Position numbers and translations under genes: made by a program. Positions 25,185-33,775 of a stretch of 64,000 bases of DNA are shown here, piece by piece. Numbering within the stretch: the stretch's first letter is position 1; every line of letters starts with the position of its first letter. Below the pieces are notes generated by a model. The model did no database searches. It had not been told where the DNA came from and saw nothing but the letters and a program-made list of their open reading frames with translations. Origin of the DNA: an uncultured Blautia sp. (GTDB lineage Bacteria; Bacillota; Clostridia; Lachnospirales; Lachnospiraceae); assembly GCA_958367245.1 (NCBI GenBank), contig CATXEA010000005.1, positions 55,713 to 119,712 of the forward strand. The letters run 5' to 3'.

Positions 25185-27467
25185 TTGCAGGAAAAACGGT
25201 GGAAACAAAAAGAAGAAGATGGTTATATAATATATGAAAATGAGAATGGAAAAACTTTGGGGCTTTCAAAAGACAGCAAAGTAAAAATTCTGACTGTGGA
25301 TGGATTTGCGTTTAAAGATTTTCTGGGGACAGGAGAACTTGTTCCATATGAGGACTGGAGACTTTCTTATGAGGAAAGGGCATGGGATTTGGCAAAGAGG
25401 CTGGAAATTGAAGATATTACAGGGCTGATGCTTTACAGTGCCCATCAGCTTATTCCGGCAAAGGGGGCTCTGGCATCTGTGTTTGGCGGAACATATGGAG
25501 GAAAAAGCTATGAAGACAGTGGCGTAAAGCCCTGGGAGCTCACAGATCAGCAGAAAGAGTTTATTGAAAAGGATAAAGTCCGCCATGTTTTAATCATGGG
25601 GTTGGAGAGTACGGAAGCAGCAGTCCGATGGAACAATAACTTACAATCTCTGGCTGAAAATTGCGGTTTTGGAATTCCGGCAAATAATAGCTCGGATCCA
25701 CGGCATGGGGCAGGATCTACTGCCGAGTACATGGGGGTTACAGGAGAACCCATTTCTAAATGGGCAAATGGAATCGGTTTAGCTGCGTCTTTTGATCCGG
25801 AACTCGTAAAAGAATTTGGCGAAATGGGTTCAGCAGAGTATCGTGCCCTGGGAATTACAACTGCACTTTCTCCGCAGATTGATCTTGCTACAGAACCCAG
25901 ATGGATGCGGTTTGCAGATACATTTGGAGAACATACTCAGATGACTATTGATATGACAAAAGCATATTGTGATGGTTTTCAGACAACGGAAGGCACCGCT
26001 GAAGGATGGGGAAAGGATAGTGTAAATACAATGGTGAAGCATTTTCCGGGAGGCGGTTCCGGAGAAGGAGGAAGAGACGCTCACTATGCCTATGGAAAAT
26101 ATGCAGTATATCCAGGTAATAATTTTGAAGAACATTTAAAGCCTTTTACAGAGGGGGCATTTGCTCTTGAGGGTAAAACAGGAAAAGCCAGTGCAGTTAT
26201 GCCGTATTATACAATTTCCTATGATGTTGATAAAAAGTACAGTGAAAATGTTGGAAATTCCTATAACAAATATTTGATTCAGGATCTACTTCGTGAGAAA
26301 CTGGGATATGAAGGCGTGGTATGTACAGACTGGGGAATTACTCATGACCTGGGTGCAACAGAGGAAGAGTTTGCAGGGAAATGCTGGGGTGTAGAAGAAC
26401 TGACAGAAGCAGAAAGGCATTTGAAGGCATTAGAGGCAGGTGTTGATCAGTTTGGAGGTAACAATGAAGCGGCCCCTGTAATAGAAGCATATCATCTGGC
26501 ATGTGAAAAATATGGAAAAGAAGAAACAGATGCAAGATTCCGGCGGTCTGCATATAGGCTTCTACTAAATATTTTCCGTACAGGACTTTTTGAAAATCCT
26601 TATCTGAATCTTGAAGCTTCAAAAAATATTGTAGGTTGTGAGAGGTTTAAAAAGGCTGGATATGAATCCCAGCTTAAATCCATTACAATGTTAAAAAATA
26701 AGAATCAGGTACTGCCTCTTAAAGAAGGAGTCAAAGTATATGTACCCAAGAGACATATCAAATCCTACCTGGATTTTATGAGCCAGCCTACAAAAGAACA
26801 GGATGTTGTTCCCAAAGGGAAACAGATTGCTTCAGAATATTTTACTGTTGTAGATAATCCGGAGCAGGCAGATGTGGCAATTTGCTTTATGGAATCACCT
26901 ATCTCCATAGGATATTCCCCGAAAGACAGAAAAGAAGGAGGAAACGGATATGTCCCAATTTCATTGCAGTATCGGCCGTATCATGCGGAATTTGCAAGAG
27001 AAGAAAGCATAGCAGGCGGTGATCCTCTGGAAGTATCAAAAAACAGGGGTTATAAAGATAAATGGAATACATCTGCAAATGAATCAGACCTTGATAATGT
27101 AATACGGATGCGAGAAGCAATGGGGGATAAGCCGGTGATTGCTGTTGTAACTTTAAAAAATCCAATGGTTATGTCAGAATTTGAACCTTATGCAGATGCT
27201 ATCCTGGTAGAATACGGAGTTTTTCCGGAAGCAGTTTTTGATGTGCTGTCAGGCAGATTTGAACCACAGGGCTTGCTTCCAGTACAGATACCTCAAAATA
27301 TGAGAACTGTGGAAGAACAGAAAGAAGACGTGGCATTTGATATGGAATGTTATGTGGATAGTGAAGGCCACAGATATGATTTCGGATATGGACTGAATTA
27401 TACAACGGTAATCCTAGATGACAGAAACAAAAAATATGTAAGACAGATACAAGGGGCTGAACAATGA
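25185..27467 (+). CDS. Glycoside hydrolase family 3 (beta-glycosidase)
   Basis: This 760-residue intracellular enzyme has a GH3 (alpha/beta)8 domain with KHFPGGGSGEGGRD (substrate-binding KH) and the nucleophile D382 in VVCTDWG. The (alpha/beta)6 sandwich follows (SITMLKNKNQVLPL, then VVTLKNPMVMSEF), with a short C-terminus ending at the YGLNYT turn. No fibronectin-III domain is visible, so it is shorter than many GH3 enzymes. TTG 25185, 8 bases after AGGAGG, is the likely start; the longer frame from 25146 would overlap the PAP2 gene. It likely releases glucose, xylose or a similar sugar from the non-reducing end of glycosides. Confidence 0.9.
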   Translation: MQEKRWKQKEEDGYIIYENENGKTLGLSKDSKVKILTVDGFAFKDFLGTGELVPYEDWRLSYEERAWDLAKRLEIEDITGLMLYSAHQLIPAKGALASVFGGTYGGKSYEDSGVKPWELTDQQKEFIEKDKVRHVLIMGLESTEAAVRWNNNLQSLAENCGFGIPANNSSDPRHGAGSTAEYMGVTGEPISKWANGIGLAASFDPELVKEFGEMGSAEYRALGITTALSPQIDLATEPRWMRFADTFGEHTQMTIDMTKAYCDGFQTTEGTAEGWGKDSVNTMVKHFPGGGSGEGGRDAHYAYGKYAVYPGNNFEEHLKPFTEGAFALEGKTGKASAVMPYYTISYDVDKKYSENVGNSYNKYLIQDLLREKLGYEGVVCTDWGITHDLGATEEEFAGKCWGVEELTEAERHLKALEAGVDQFGGNNEAAPVIEAYHLACEKYGKEETDARFRRSAYRLLLNIFRTGLFENPYLNLEASKNIVGCERFKKAGYESQLKSITMLKNKNQVLPLKEGVKVYVPKRHIKSYLDFMSQPTKEQDVVPKGKQIASEYFTVVDNPEQADVAICFMESPISIGYSPKDRKEGGNGYVPISLQYRPYHAEFAREESIAGGDPLEVSKNRGYKDKWNTSANESDLDNVIRMREAMGDKPVIAVVTLKNPMVMSEFEPYADAILVEYGVFPEAVFDVLSGRFEPQGLLPVQIPQNMRTVEEQKEDVAFDMECYVDSEGHRYDFGYGLNYTTVILDDRNKKYVRQIQGAEQ

Positions 27468-28570
27468 ATAAAAAGTATGATATGCAATTAGTGAAAAAGC
27501 TAAAAGAAAAAGAAGTGATGTCAGAATACCGTGGGGTTCCCCTTCTGGTCAAGAATCTTCCTGATTGCAATGAAAAAGGTGCAATGGATCCACGCTTGTA
27601 TCATGACATGAAAAAGCAACTTAAGGTTATGGCTTGGATTCCATCAAAATTTATGAAAATGGATATATCAGAAAAGAATATTGAAAAATTTAGGAAGATG
27701 TTTAATTCCAAGAAAAGTATTCCTTGTGTAGAAACTGACATTTATATTGAGCATCAAGAAGTCACAGCTATGGATGGCTATCAGATTCCTGTACGAATTT
27801 ACAAAAAAAAGAAAGAGGAAAAAAATAAACCAATTCTTTACTACATTCATGGGGGCGGTTTCTTTGGAGGGACTCCTGATGTGGTGGAAGAATCTGTGAA
27901 AATGCTGGTAGAGAAAACCGGGATTTGTGTAGTTTCACCAGCATATCGTCTTGCACCGGAAAATCCTTATCCAACAGGGCATACGGATTGTTTTTCAGTA
28001 TTAGAATGGATTTATCAAAATGCTGCTTCTTTCGGCGGAGATAAAAACCAGGTTTTTGTAGCTGGTGATAGTGCCGGGGGTAATCTTGCACAATATTGCA
28101 CAACCTGCGACAGAGAAAAAAGATATTTTCTTGTAAAAGGGCAGCTCCTTCTTTATCCTACACTGAATATGGCGGGGGTGGAAGATGAATACTTTAAGCC
28201 AGGAATGGAACAGTTTGAAATGGCACCGGGTCAAAAACGCGGGCTTACGAAAATGATTGGAATGTTCAAAGGGATGACAGGGGGGCTGAAACCAATCCTT
28301 GGGACTTCTGATGTGAAAAATGATTATCTGAATCCATATACAAGAGATGCAAAAGATAACCCGCCAACATTTCTGGCAGTAGGAGAACATGATTTCTTAA
28401 AAATAGAAACTCTTGGCTATGGAGTGAAGCTACATAGAGCAGGTGTAGAGGTAAAGATGGTTCTTTATAAAGGATTTGGTCATGCCTTTTTTGACAATAC
28501 AGGGGTATATCCGCAATGTGAAGACTGTATTGATGAAATGGGGGCATTTATCCTTGCACACTGCAAATAA
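27464..28570 (+). CDS. Alpha/beta hydrolase (HSL-type acyl esterase)
   Basis: This 368-residue cytoplasmic esterase of the hormone-sensitive-lipase group has HGGGFFGG (oxyanion hole), GDSAGGN (nucleophile S203), a late FLAVGEHDFLK segment (acid) and GFGHAFFD (histidine). Its start overlaps the GH3 stop codon (ATGA), so the two are coupled. With the type-B carboxylesterase upstream, the operon has two different esterases around one glycosidase, as expected for de-esterifying acylated plant glycosides or acetylated oligosaccharides (inference). It ends 36 bases before a convergent AraC gene. Confidence 0.9.
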   Translation: MNKKYDMQLVKKLKEKEVMSEYRGVPLLVKNLPDCNEKGAMDPRLYHDMKKQLKVMAWIPSKFMKMDISEKNIEKFRKMFNSKKSIPCVETDIYIEHQEVTAMDGYQIPVRIYKKKKEEKNKPILYYIHGGGFFGGTPDVVEESVKMLVEKTGICVVSPAYRLAPENPYPTGHTDCFSVLEWIYQNAASFGGDKNQVFVAGDSAGGNLAQYCTTCDREKRYFLVKGQLLLYPTLNMAGVEDEYFKPGMEQFEMAPGQKRGLTKMIGMFKGMTGGLKPILGTSDVKNDYLNPYTRDAKDNPPTFLAVGEHDFLKIETLGYGVKLHRAGVEVKMVLYKGFGHAFFDNTGVYPQCEDCIDEMGAFILAHCK

Positions 28571-28605
28571 AAAATATTGTAAACTTATAATTGAAGTTTC
28601 CAGTG

Positions 28606-29490
28606 TCAATCTTTACATTTTGAATATTTTTTAATCCACTGTGACGGTGTATAAAGGGTGTATTTTTTAAACACAGTAGAAAAATAACCGCTTGTGGTAA
28701 AGCCCAGGAGCATGGCAAGCTCTGTGACAGGCATTCCATCGAGAAGAAGTTCCTTTGCATATTCTATTTTTTGTTGGTTGATAAAACGTCTGGGGGAAAT
28801 GCCGAGTTGCTTTTTAAACTTCTGCTTATATTGAGAGCAGGAAAGATTTGCAAGTGCTGCTAACCCCTCCAGAGAATGTTCCTCTGTGATATGTTCCAAA
28901 ATATAATTTAGGGTGCGCCCAATATCGGCGGTGAGAGGGATTTTTTCATTTTCCGCAGATAATAGTACCAGATGAAGAAAAAGCTGCAGATAGGAGGCAA
29001 TCAGCTCTGGATCTGCAGCTTTTTGAGCCTGTTCAAATGCCTGACGGATCAATGGCTGAATTTTTTTCGCATCTGCTTGAACTACATGATGGGGCAGAGT
29101 AGTTAGCTTTTTGATTATTTTTTTGGCAGTATGCTCATTCAGAAATAAAAAGTTTTTTGGATCGCTGATATCAAGTTGGAACCAGTAAAGCTCTCCCAGG
29201 GAAATGGGGACATCGTTTGTTCCATGAATTTCATTTGGAAAACTGATAAACACATCTCCTCCAGAAAAACGATAGGAGGAGGTATTGGTGCTGAACGAAA
29301 ATGTACCTTTTGTAGAAACAGTAAACTCAAAAGAGTTTTCATGATAATGCCAGGTTAGGGATGGCAGAGAAGCTTTTGTATTGCAGTGAGCGAGGGTATG
29401 AACGCCTGGAACATGGTGCTGTTCCTGCGTATAAATGGTTCTGTCCTTTGTCACAGTGTGAGAATCTTTCCATTTTTCTGCTGTATACAT
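28606..29490 (-). CDS. AraC family transcriptional regulator
   Basis: This 294-residue protein has an N-terminal cupin sensor (SLTWHYHENSFEF, GDVFISFPNEIHG) and a C-terminal double helix-turn-helix (LEGLAALANLSCSQYKQKFKK and VTELAMLLGFTTSGYFSTVFKKY). It is divergent from the URO-D methyltransferase/GH2 pair at 29635 and convergent with the esterase operon. By position it most likely activates the divergent pair in response to a sugar. A TATAAT box lies at 29578-29583 in the shared spacer without a good -35, which fits an activator-dependent promoter. Confidence 0.9.
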   Translation of the reverse strand: MYTAEKWKDSHTVTKDRTIYTQEQHHVPGVHTLAHCNTKASLPSLTWHYHENSFEFTVSTKGTFSFSTNTSSYRFSGGDVFISFPNEIHGTNDVPISLGELYWFQLDISDPKNFLFLNEHTAKKIIKKLTTLPHHVVQADAKKIQPLIRQAFEQAQKAADPELIASYLQLFLHLVLLSAENEKIPLTADIGRTLNYILEHITEEHSLEGLAALANLSCSQYKQKFKKQLGISPRRFINQQKIEYAKELLLDGMPVTELAMLLGFTTSGYFSTVFKKYTLYTPSQWIKKYSKCKD

Positions 29491-29634
29491 TTTGTGCCTT
29501 TCTTCAGAATGATTTTTGTTTTAATGTTTAAAATTGTACGGCATACATAACTGATAGCAATATTTTTTTAATAATTGTATAATACAGATTATCAAAAGTC
29601 AATCTAACAGTTAATTAAAAAACGGAGGCATGAG

Positions 29635-30690
29635 ATGATATTTGAACCGAATTATAAGAATATTGTAGACAGCGCCAGAAACAAAGAAGTAAAAAGGCTC
29701 CCTCTTTATGAACATAATGTAGATTTTGGGAAAATTGGAGAGATTGAAGGAATCGATCTTGCGTCGCTTTACTGTGGGGATGAACGAGAAATCCGGCAAT
29801 TTTTCCGCTTATATTGTGATTTTTTCAAAAAGCATGGATATGATGTTGTCACGTTTGAGGGCTGCATCGGGCAGATTCTGCCAGGAGGAGGCGCTCTTGG
29901 AGACAGCCGTGTGATTCCGGTGATCCAGGATGAAGATGACTTTAACCACTATCCATGGGAAGAAATTCCAGAATATTATTTTAAAGAGTATGCAAAATAT
30001 TTCCGCGCCCTGCGGGAAGAAATGCCGCAGGGGATGAAAGCCATTGGCGGCGTGGGAAATGGTATTTTTGAGTGCGTACAGGATTTGACCGGATTTCAGG
30101 GTCTGTGTTATATCGCAGCAGATGATGAGGAATTGTATCAAAATCTTTTCAAAAAAGTAGGAGAGATGAATTTGAAGATTTGGAATCGTTTTATGAAAGA
30201 GTTTGGAGACATTTACTGTGTTCTTCGTTTTGGTGATGATCTGGGCTATAAGACTAGTACTATGCTTTCTCCTTCAGACATCAGAACACGGATTCTGCCA
30301 CAGTATAAGCCCATTGTAGATCTTGTGCACAGTTACGGGAAACCATTTCTTCTTCATTCCTGTGGTAAGATTTTTGACGTAATGGAAGATTTAATCTATA
30401 AAATCGGTATTGATGCTAAGCATTCCAATGAAGATCAGATTGCACCCTTTTCCTACTGGGTAGAACGATATGGAAATCAAATTGGAAACTTCGGCGGAGC
30501 CGATGTAGACATGGTCTGCCATTGTTCCAAGCAGGAATTGAGGGAATATATTGTAGATATCATCAGACAGTCAAAAGGCTGCGGTGGCCTTGCTTTTGGG
30601 ACAGGAAATTCAATTCCTGCGTATGTGCCGGCAGAAGGATATTTGAACATGATTGAAATCGTAAGAGAATACAGAGGCGATTTTAAGTAA
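29635..30690 (+). CDS. URO-D-family methyltransferase (HSCG type), no. 1
   Basis: This 351-residue member of the uroporphyrinogen-decarboxylase fold family is not HemE. It has the zinc-type motif LLHSCGKIF (H241, C243), as in MtaA/CmuA-like corrinoid methyltransferases, but no clear third cysteine in the usual C-terminal place (FGTGNSIPAYVP instead of a Cys motif). Proteins of this group move methyl groups between a substrate or carrier and a corrinoid protein. No corrinoid protein is adjacent; the only one in the window is 27 kb downstream. The gene is followed by a GH2 beta-galactosidase and controlled by a divergent AraC regulator, which suggests the methylated substrate comes from a galactoside-like compound (inference). 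Confidence 0.8.
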   Translation: MIFEPNYKNIVDSARNKEVKRLPLYEHNVDFGKIGEIEGIDLASLYCGDEREIRQFFRLYCDFFKKHGYDVVTFEGCIGQILPGGGALGDSRVIPVIQDEDDFNHYPWEEIPEYYFKEYAKYFRALREEMPQGMKAIGGVGNGIFECVQDLTGFQGLCYIAADDEELYQNLFKKVGEMNLKIWNRFMKEFGDIYCVLRFGDDLGYKTSTMLSPSDIRTRILPQYKPIVDLVHSYGKPFLLHSCGKIFDVMEDLIYKIGIDAKHSNEDQIAPFSYWVERYGNQIGNFGGADVDMVCHCSKQELREYIVDIIRQSKGCGGLAFGTGNSIPAYVPAEGYLNMIEIVREYRGDFK

Positions 30691-30727
30691 TAAAATTAAG
30701 ACAGAGAAAGGATTTGTTACGTGAAAA

Positions 30728-33715
30728 ATGAAATTAAAAAATTATTATGAAGATCCTTCAGTGCTCCATCTTGGAACAGAGGAACCGCGGGCTTATTATC
30801 TTCCAATGAGATTAGATAGGACGCAAGAACAGCTTCTGCTAAACGGGAACTGGGAGTTTGCCTTTTTTTCTTCTCCTTATGAAGTACCGGAGACATTTAT
30901 TGAAGAAGAAGGAGGGGATGGATTTAAAATGGTGGAGGTTCCAGGGTGCTGGCAGTTTTACGGTGCGGATTCCCACCAGTATATCAACATGAATTATCCA
31001 ATTCCATATGATCCGCCTTATGTTCCTGTGGAGAATCCCTGTGGCGCTTACAGAAAACACTTTAGTCTGGACCGCCTTGCTTTGTTGGAAACGGTGTATC
31101 TGAATTTTGAAGGAGTGGATTCCTGCTTCTACGTTTGGGTAAATGGAAATTTTGTTGGATATAGCCAGGTATCCCATTCGATTAGTGAGTTTAATATTAC
31201 TTCCTTTATAAAAGAGGGGGAAAATCTTCTGGCAGTACTTGTGCTGAAATGGTGTGATGGTACTTATCTGGAAGATCAGGATAAGTTTCGCATGTCCGGA
31301 ATCTTCCGTGACGTATCTCTTCTTGTACGTCCCCAAAATCATGTGCGAGATCTTCGCATTCAAAGCAGTCTTGATGAGACGCTGATGGAAGGCGGCATTC
31401 GAATTTCCTGGGATTTTATCGGAGAAGCGCAGCCTGTCACAGTGAAGTTATACGACAAACAGAAACACCTCATTGCTGGAGAAAGTACGACAGATCAGGA
31501 ACTGACCCTGCGTATAAAAAAACCGGATCTATGGAGTCCGGAATCTCCTTCGCTTTATGATCTGGAGATTATGGCAGGAGAAGAGCTGATTCAGGAAGAA
31601 ACAGGATTCCGCAGAATTGAAATCCATGATTCTGTGGTCTATATCAATAAGGTTCCTGTAAAAATAAAAGGTGTCAACCGTCATGACAGTCATCCGAAAA
31701 CCGGCTATACGGTTTCTGTTAAGGATGTGGAGAAGGATCTCCTCCTTATGAAAAAACATAACATCAACACCATCCGTACCAGTCATTATCCAAACGCTTT
31801 CTGGTTTTATCAGCTCTGTGACAGATATGGTTTCTATGTAATAGGAGAAAGCGATCTGGAAGCTCATGGGGGTGTAAATCTGATGTGGGAGGATGAAAAC
31901 CTGGACTATATGAAACGTATGGCAGTGACGGTTGAGAATCCGATTTTTGCAGAAGCTATTCTTGACAGAAACAAACGGAATGTACTGGTAAATAAGAATC
32001 GTCCCTGCATCATTATGTGGTCCCTTGGAAATGAATCAGGGACAAGTACGTATATGGAAGCGGCAGGAAGATGGATCAAAAAATATGACCCGGATCGCCT
32101 TGTCAATTATGAAAGCATATACCAGTGTGAAGATTTTCCATATGATACCTCCATGTTGGATGTATACAGCCGTATGTATCAGGACTTTGACGGAATTCTG
32201 GAATATTTGAAAAAAGGCGACCGACGCCCTTATATGCTCTGCGAATTCAGTCATGCTATGGGAAATGGTCCCGGAGATCTGGAACAATATATGCAAATTT
32301 TTCTAAAACATGACAATGCATTAGGCGGTTGTGTATGGGAGTGGTGTGATCATGCTGTATATGATGGAAAAACAATGGACGGCTGCCCACGTTTTCTTTA
32401 CGGAGGAGATTTTTGCGAGGAGGAACATGATGGAAATTTCTGTGTAGACGGACTTGTTTATCCAGATCGCCATATTTCGCCCAGTCTATTGGAGTATAAA
32501 AATGTGATTCGTCCTGTTCGTGCCCATATTTCAGATATCGAACAGAAAAAGATTTGCTTGAAAAACTGGCTGGATGTTCTTCCGTTGGAAAAAGCGCTGG
32601 ATGTTCACTGGGAACTGACGTTGAATGGTGAAATTTTGGAACAGGGAACAGTTAACGTAAAAGACCATCCGGCAAGAGCAGAAAAAGAATATGAAGTTCC
32701 TTTTTATTTACCAGAAAAACCGGGAATGGTATATCTGAGACTGATCTATGTTTCCAAAGGTATGATTCCTTATCTGGAAAAAGGAGAAGAGATGGGATTT
32801 GACCAGATTTGTCTTCGTCAGGAACCACCGGCATTTGAAATTACAGAATCAGAAATGGAAGATATTACCTGGACAAAAGACGAACGATACGTAGTTGTGC
32901 AGGGAACGGATTTCCGCTATACTTTTGATACTTTCTATGGTGTATTTATTTCTTTGTTCCGTCATGGAAAGGAATATCTGGAAAAGCCGATGGAATACAA
33001 TCTGACAAGAGCTGAAACAGATAATGATATCTGTATGTTGGAAGTTTGGAAAAAAGCCGGATACGATCATATCAAAAGTCGTGTAAAAGGGTGTGATATA
33101 AAAGAAACGGAACAAGCGCTTTTTATCCACAGCCACATTTCCTTTACACCGCTTCACCGTCAGCCATGTGTGGAACTTGACAATGTATGGGAAATTAGAA
33201 AAAACGGCTTACTTACAGTGAAAGCTGCTGGAACCAGAAATGTTCTTTATCCATGGCTCCCAAGATTCGGGATACGTCTGTTTCTTGGCCGTGAGTTTGA
33301 ACTTGTGGATTATGTAGGATATGGTCCGGGAGACGCTTACCTTGATAAGCATCAGGCATCATGGTTCGGGCATTTTAGAAATAAAGTTTCGAATATGCAT
33401 GAGGATTATATTCGACCTCAGGAGAACGGCAGTCATTTTGGTTCTTATAGGGTATGCATTTCAGATAACAGAAAACGTTTTGTGGAAGTAACAGCGCAGC
33501 AGCCGTTTTCTTTCCAGGTATCTCATTATACGCAGGAAGAGTTGCGTGAGAAACGCCATAATTTTGAACTTGAAGAATCTCCTTATACAGTATTTTGTAT
33601 CGATTATAAAATGAGCGGCATCGGTTCCGGAAGCTGCGGATATGCGCCAGAGCCCAAATATCGTCTGGATGAAATTGAATTTTCTTATGAAATAACAATT
33701 CAATTAGGAAAGTGA
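30728..33715 (+). CDS. GH2 beta-galactosidase, LacZ type
   Basis: This 995-residue intracellular glycosidase has the full LacZ-like domain set: jelly-roll sugar-binding domain, immunoglobulin-like domains, and the TIM barrel with acid/base E436 (SLGNESG) and nucleophile E506 (CEFSHAMGN). At the C-terminus is a beta-galactosidase small-chain domain (YGPGDAYLDKHQA and ENGSHFGSYR). There is no signal peptide. The ribosome-binding site is weak and distant (AAAGGA, about 16 bases from ATG 30728), so expression may be lower than that of the methyltransferase gene 37 bases upstream. Beta-galactosidase is the family default; other beta-glycosides are possible. Confidence 0.92.
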   Translation: MKLKNYYEDPSVLHLGTEEPRAYYLPMRLDRTQEQLLLNGNWEFAFFSSPYEVPETFIEEEGGDGFKMVEVPGCWQFYGADSHQYINMNYPIPYDPPYVPVENPCGAYRKHFSLDRLALLETVYLNFEGVDSCFYVWVNGNFVGYSQVSHSISEFNITSFIKEGENLLAVLVLKWCDGTYLEDQDKFRMSGIFRDVSLLVRPQNHVRDLRIQSSLDETLMEGGIRISWDFIGEAQPVTVKLYDKQKHLIAGESTTDQELTLRIKKPDLWSPESPSLYDLEIMAGEELIQEETGFRRIEIHDSVVYINKVPVKIKGVNRHDSHPKTGYTVSVKDVEKDLLLMKKHNINTIRTSHYPNAFWFYQLCDRYGFYVIGESDLEAHGGVNLMWEDENLDYMKRMAVTVENPIFAEAILDRNKRNVLVNKNRPCIIMWSLGNESGTSTYMEAAGRWIKKYDPDRLVNYESIYQCEDFPYDTSMLDVYSRMYQDFDGILEYLKKGDRRPYMLCEFSHAMGNGPGDLEQYMQIFLKHDNALGGCVWEWCDHAVYDGKTMDGCPRFLYGGDFCEEEHDGNFCVDGLVYPDRHISPSLLEYKNVIRPVRAHISDIEQKKICLKNWLDVLPLEKALDVHWELTLNGEILEQGTVNVKDHPARAEKEYEVPFYLPEKPGMVYLRLIYVSKGMIPYLEKGEEMGFDQICLRQEPPAFEITESEMEDITWTKDERYVVVQGTDFRYTFDTFYGVFISLFRHGKEYLEKPMEYNLTRAETDNDICMLEVWKKAGYDHIKSRVKGCDIKETEQALFIHSHISFTPLHRQPCVELDNVWEIRKNGLLTVKAAGTRNVLYPWLPRFGIRLFLGREFELVDYVGYGPGDAYLDKHQASWFGHFRNKVSNMHEDYIRPQENGSHFGSYRVCISDNRKRFVEVTAQQPFSFQVSHYTQEELREKRHNFELEESPYTVFCIDYKMSGIGSGSCGYAPEPKYRLDEIEFSYEITIQLGK

Positions 33716-33720
33716 TTGCA

Positions 33721-33754
33721 AAAAAGAATCCTGTCTGCGCAGGATTCTTTTTTT
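33721..33754. terminator. Bidirectional terminator between the GH2 and AraC genes
   Basis: AAAAAGAATCCTG (33721-33733) pairs with CAGGATTCTTTTT (33740-33752) around a 6-base loop. The A run on one side and T run on the other let it serve both converging genes. Confidence 0.9.
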
Positions 33755-33775
33755 GAAAATATTTGATGTTTTTCT

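Noticed and set aside
30721..30750. GTG at 30721 as the start of the GH2 gene
   Set aside because: It is out of frame with the GH2 protein and runs into a stop after nine codons; ATG 30728 is in frame.
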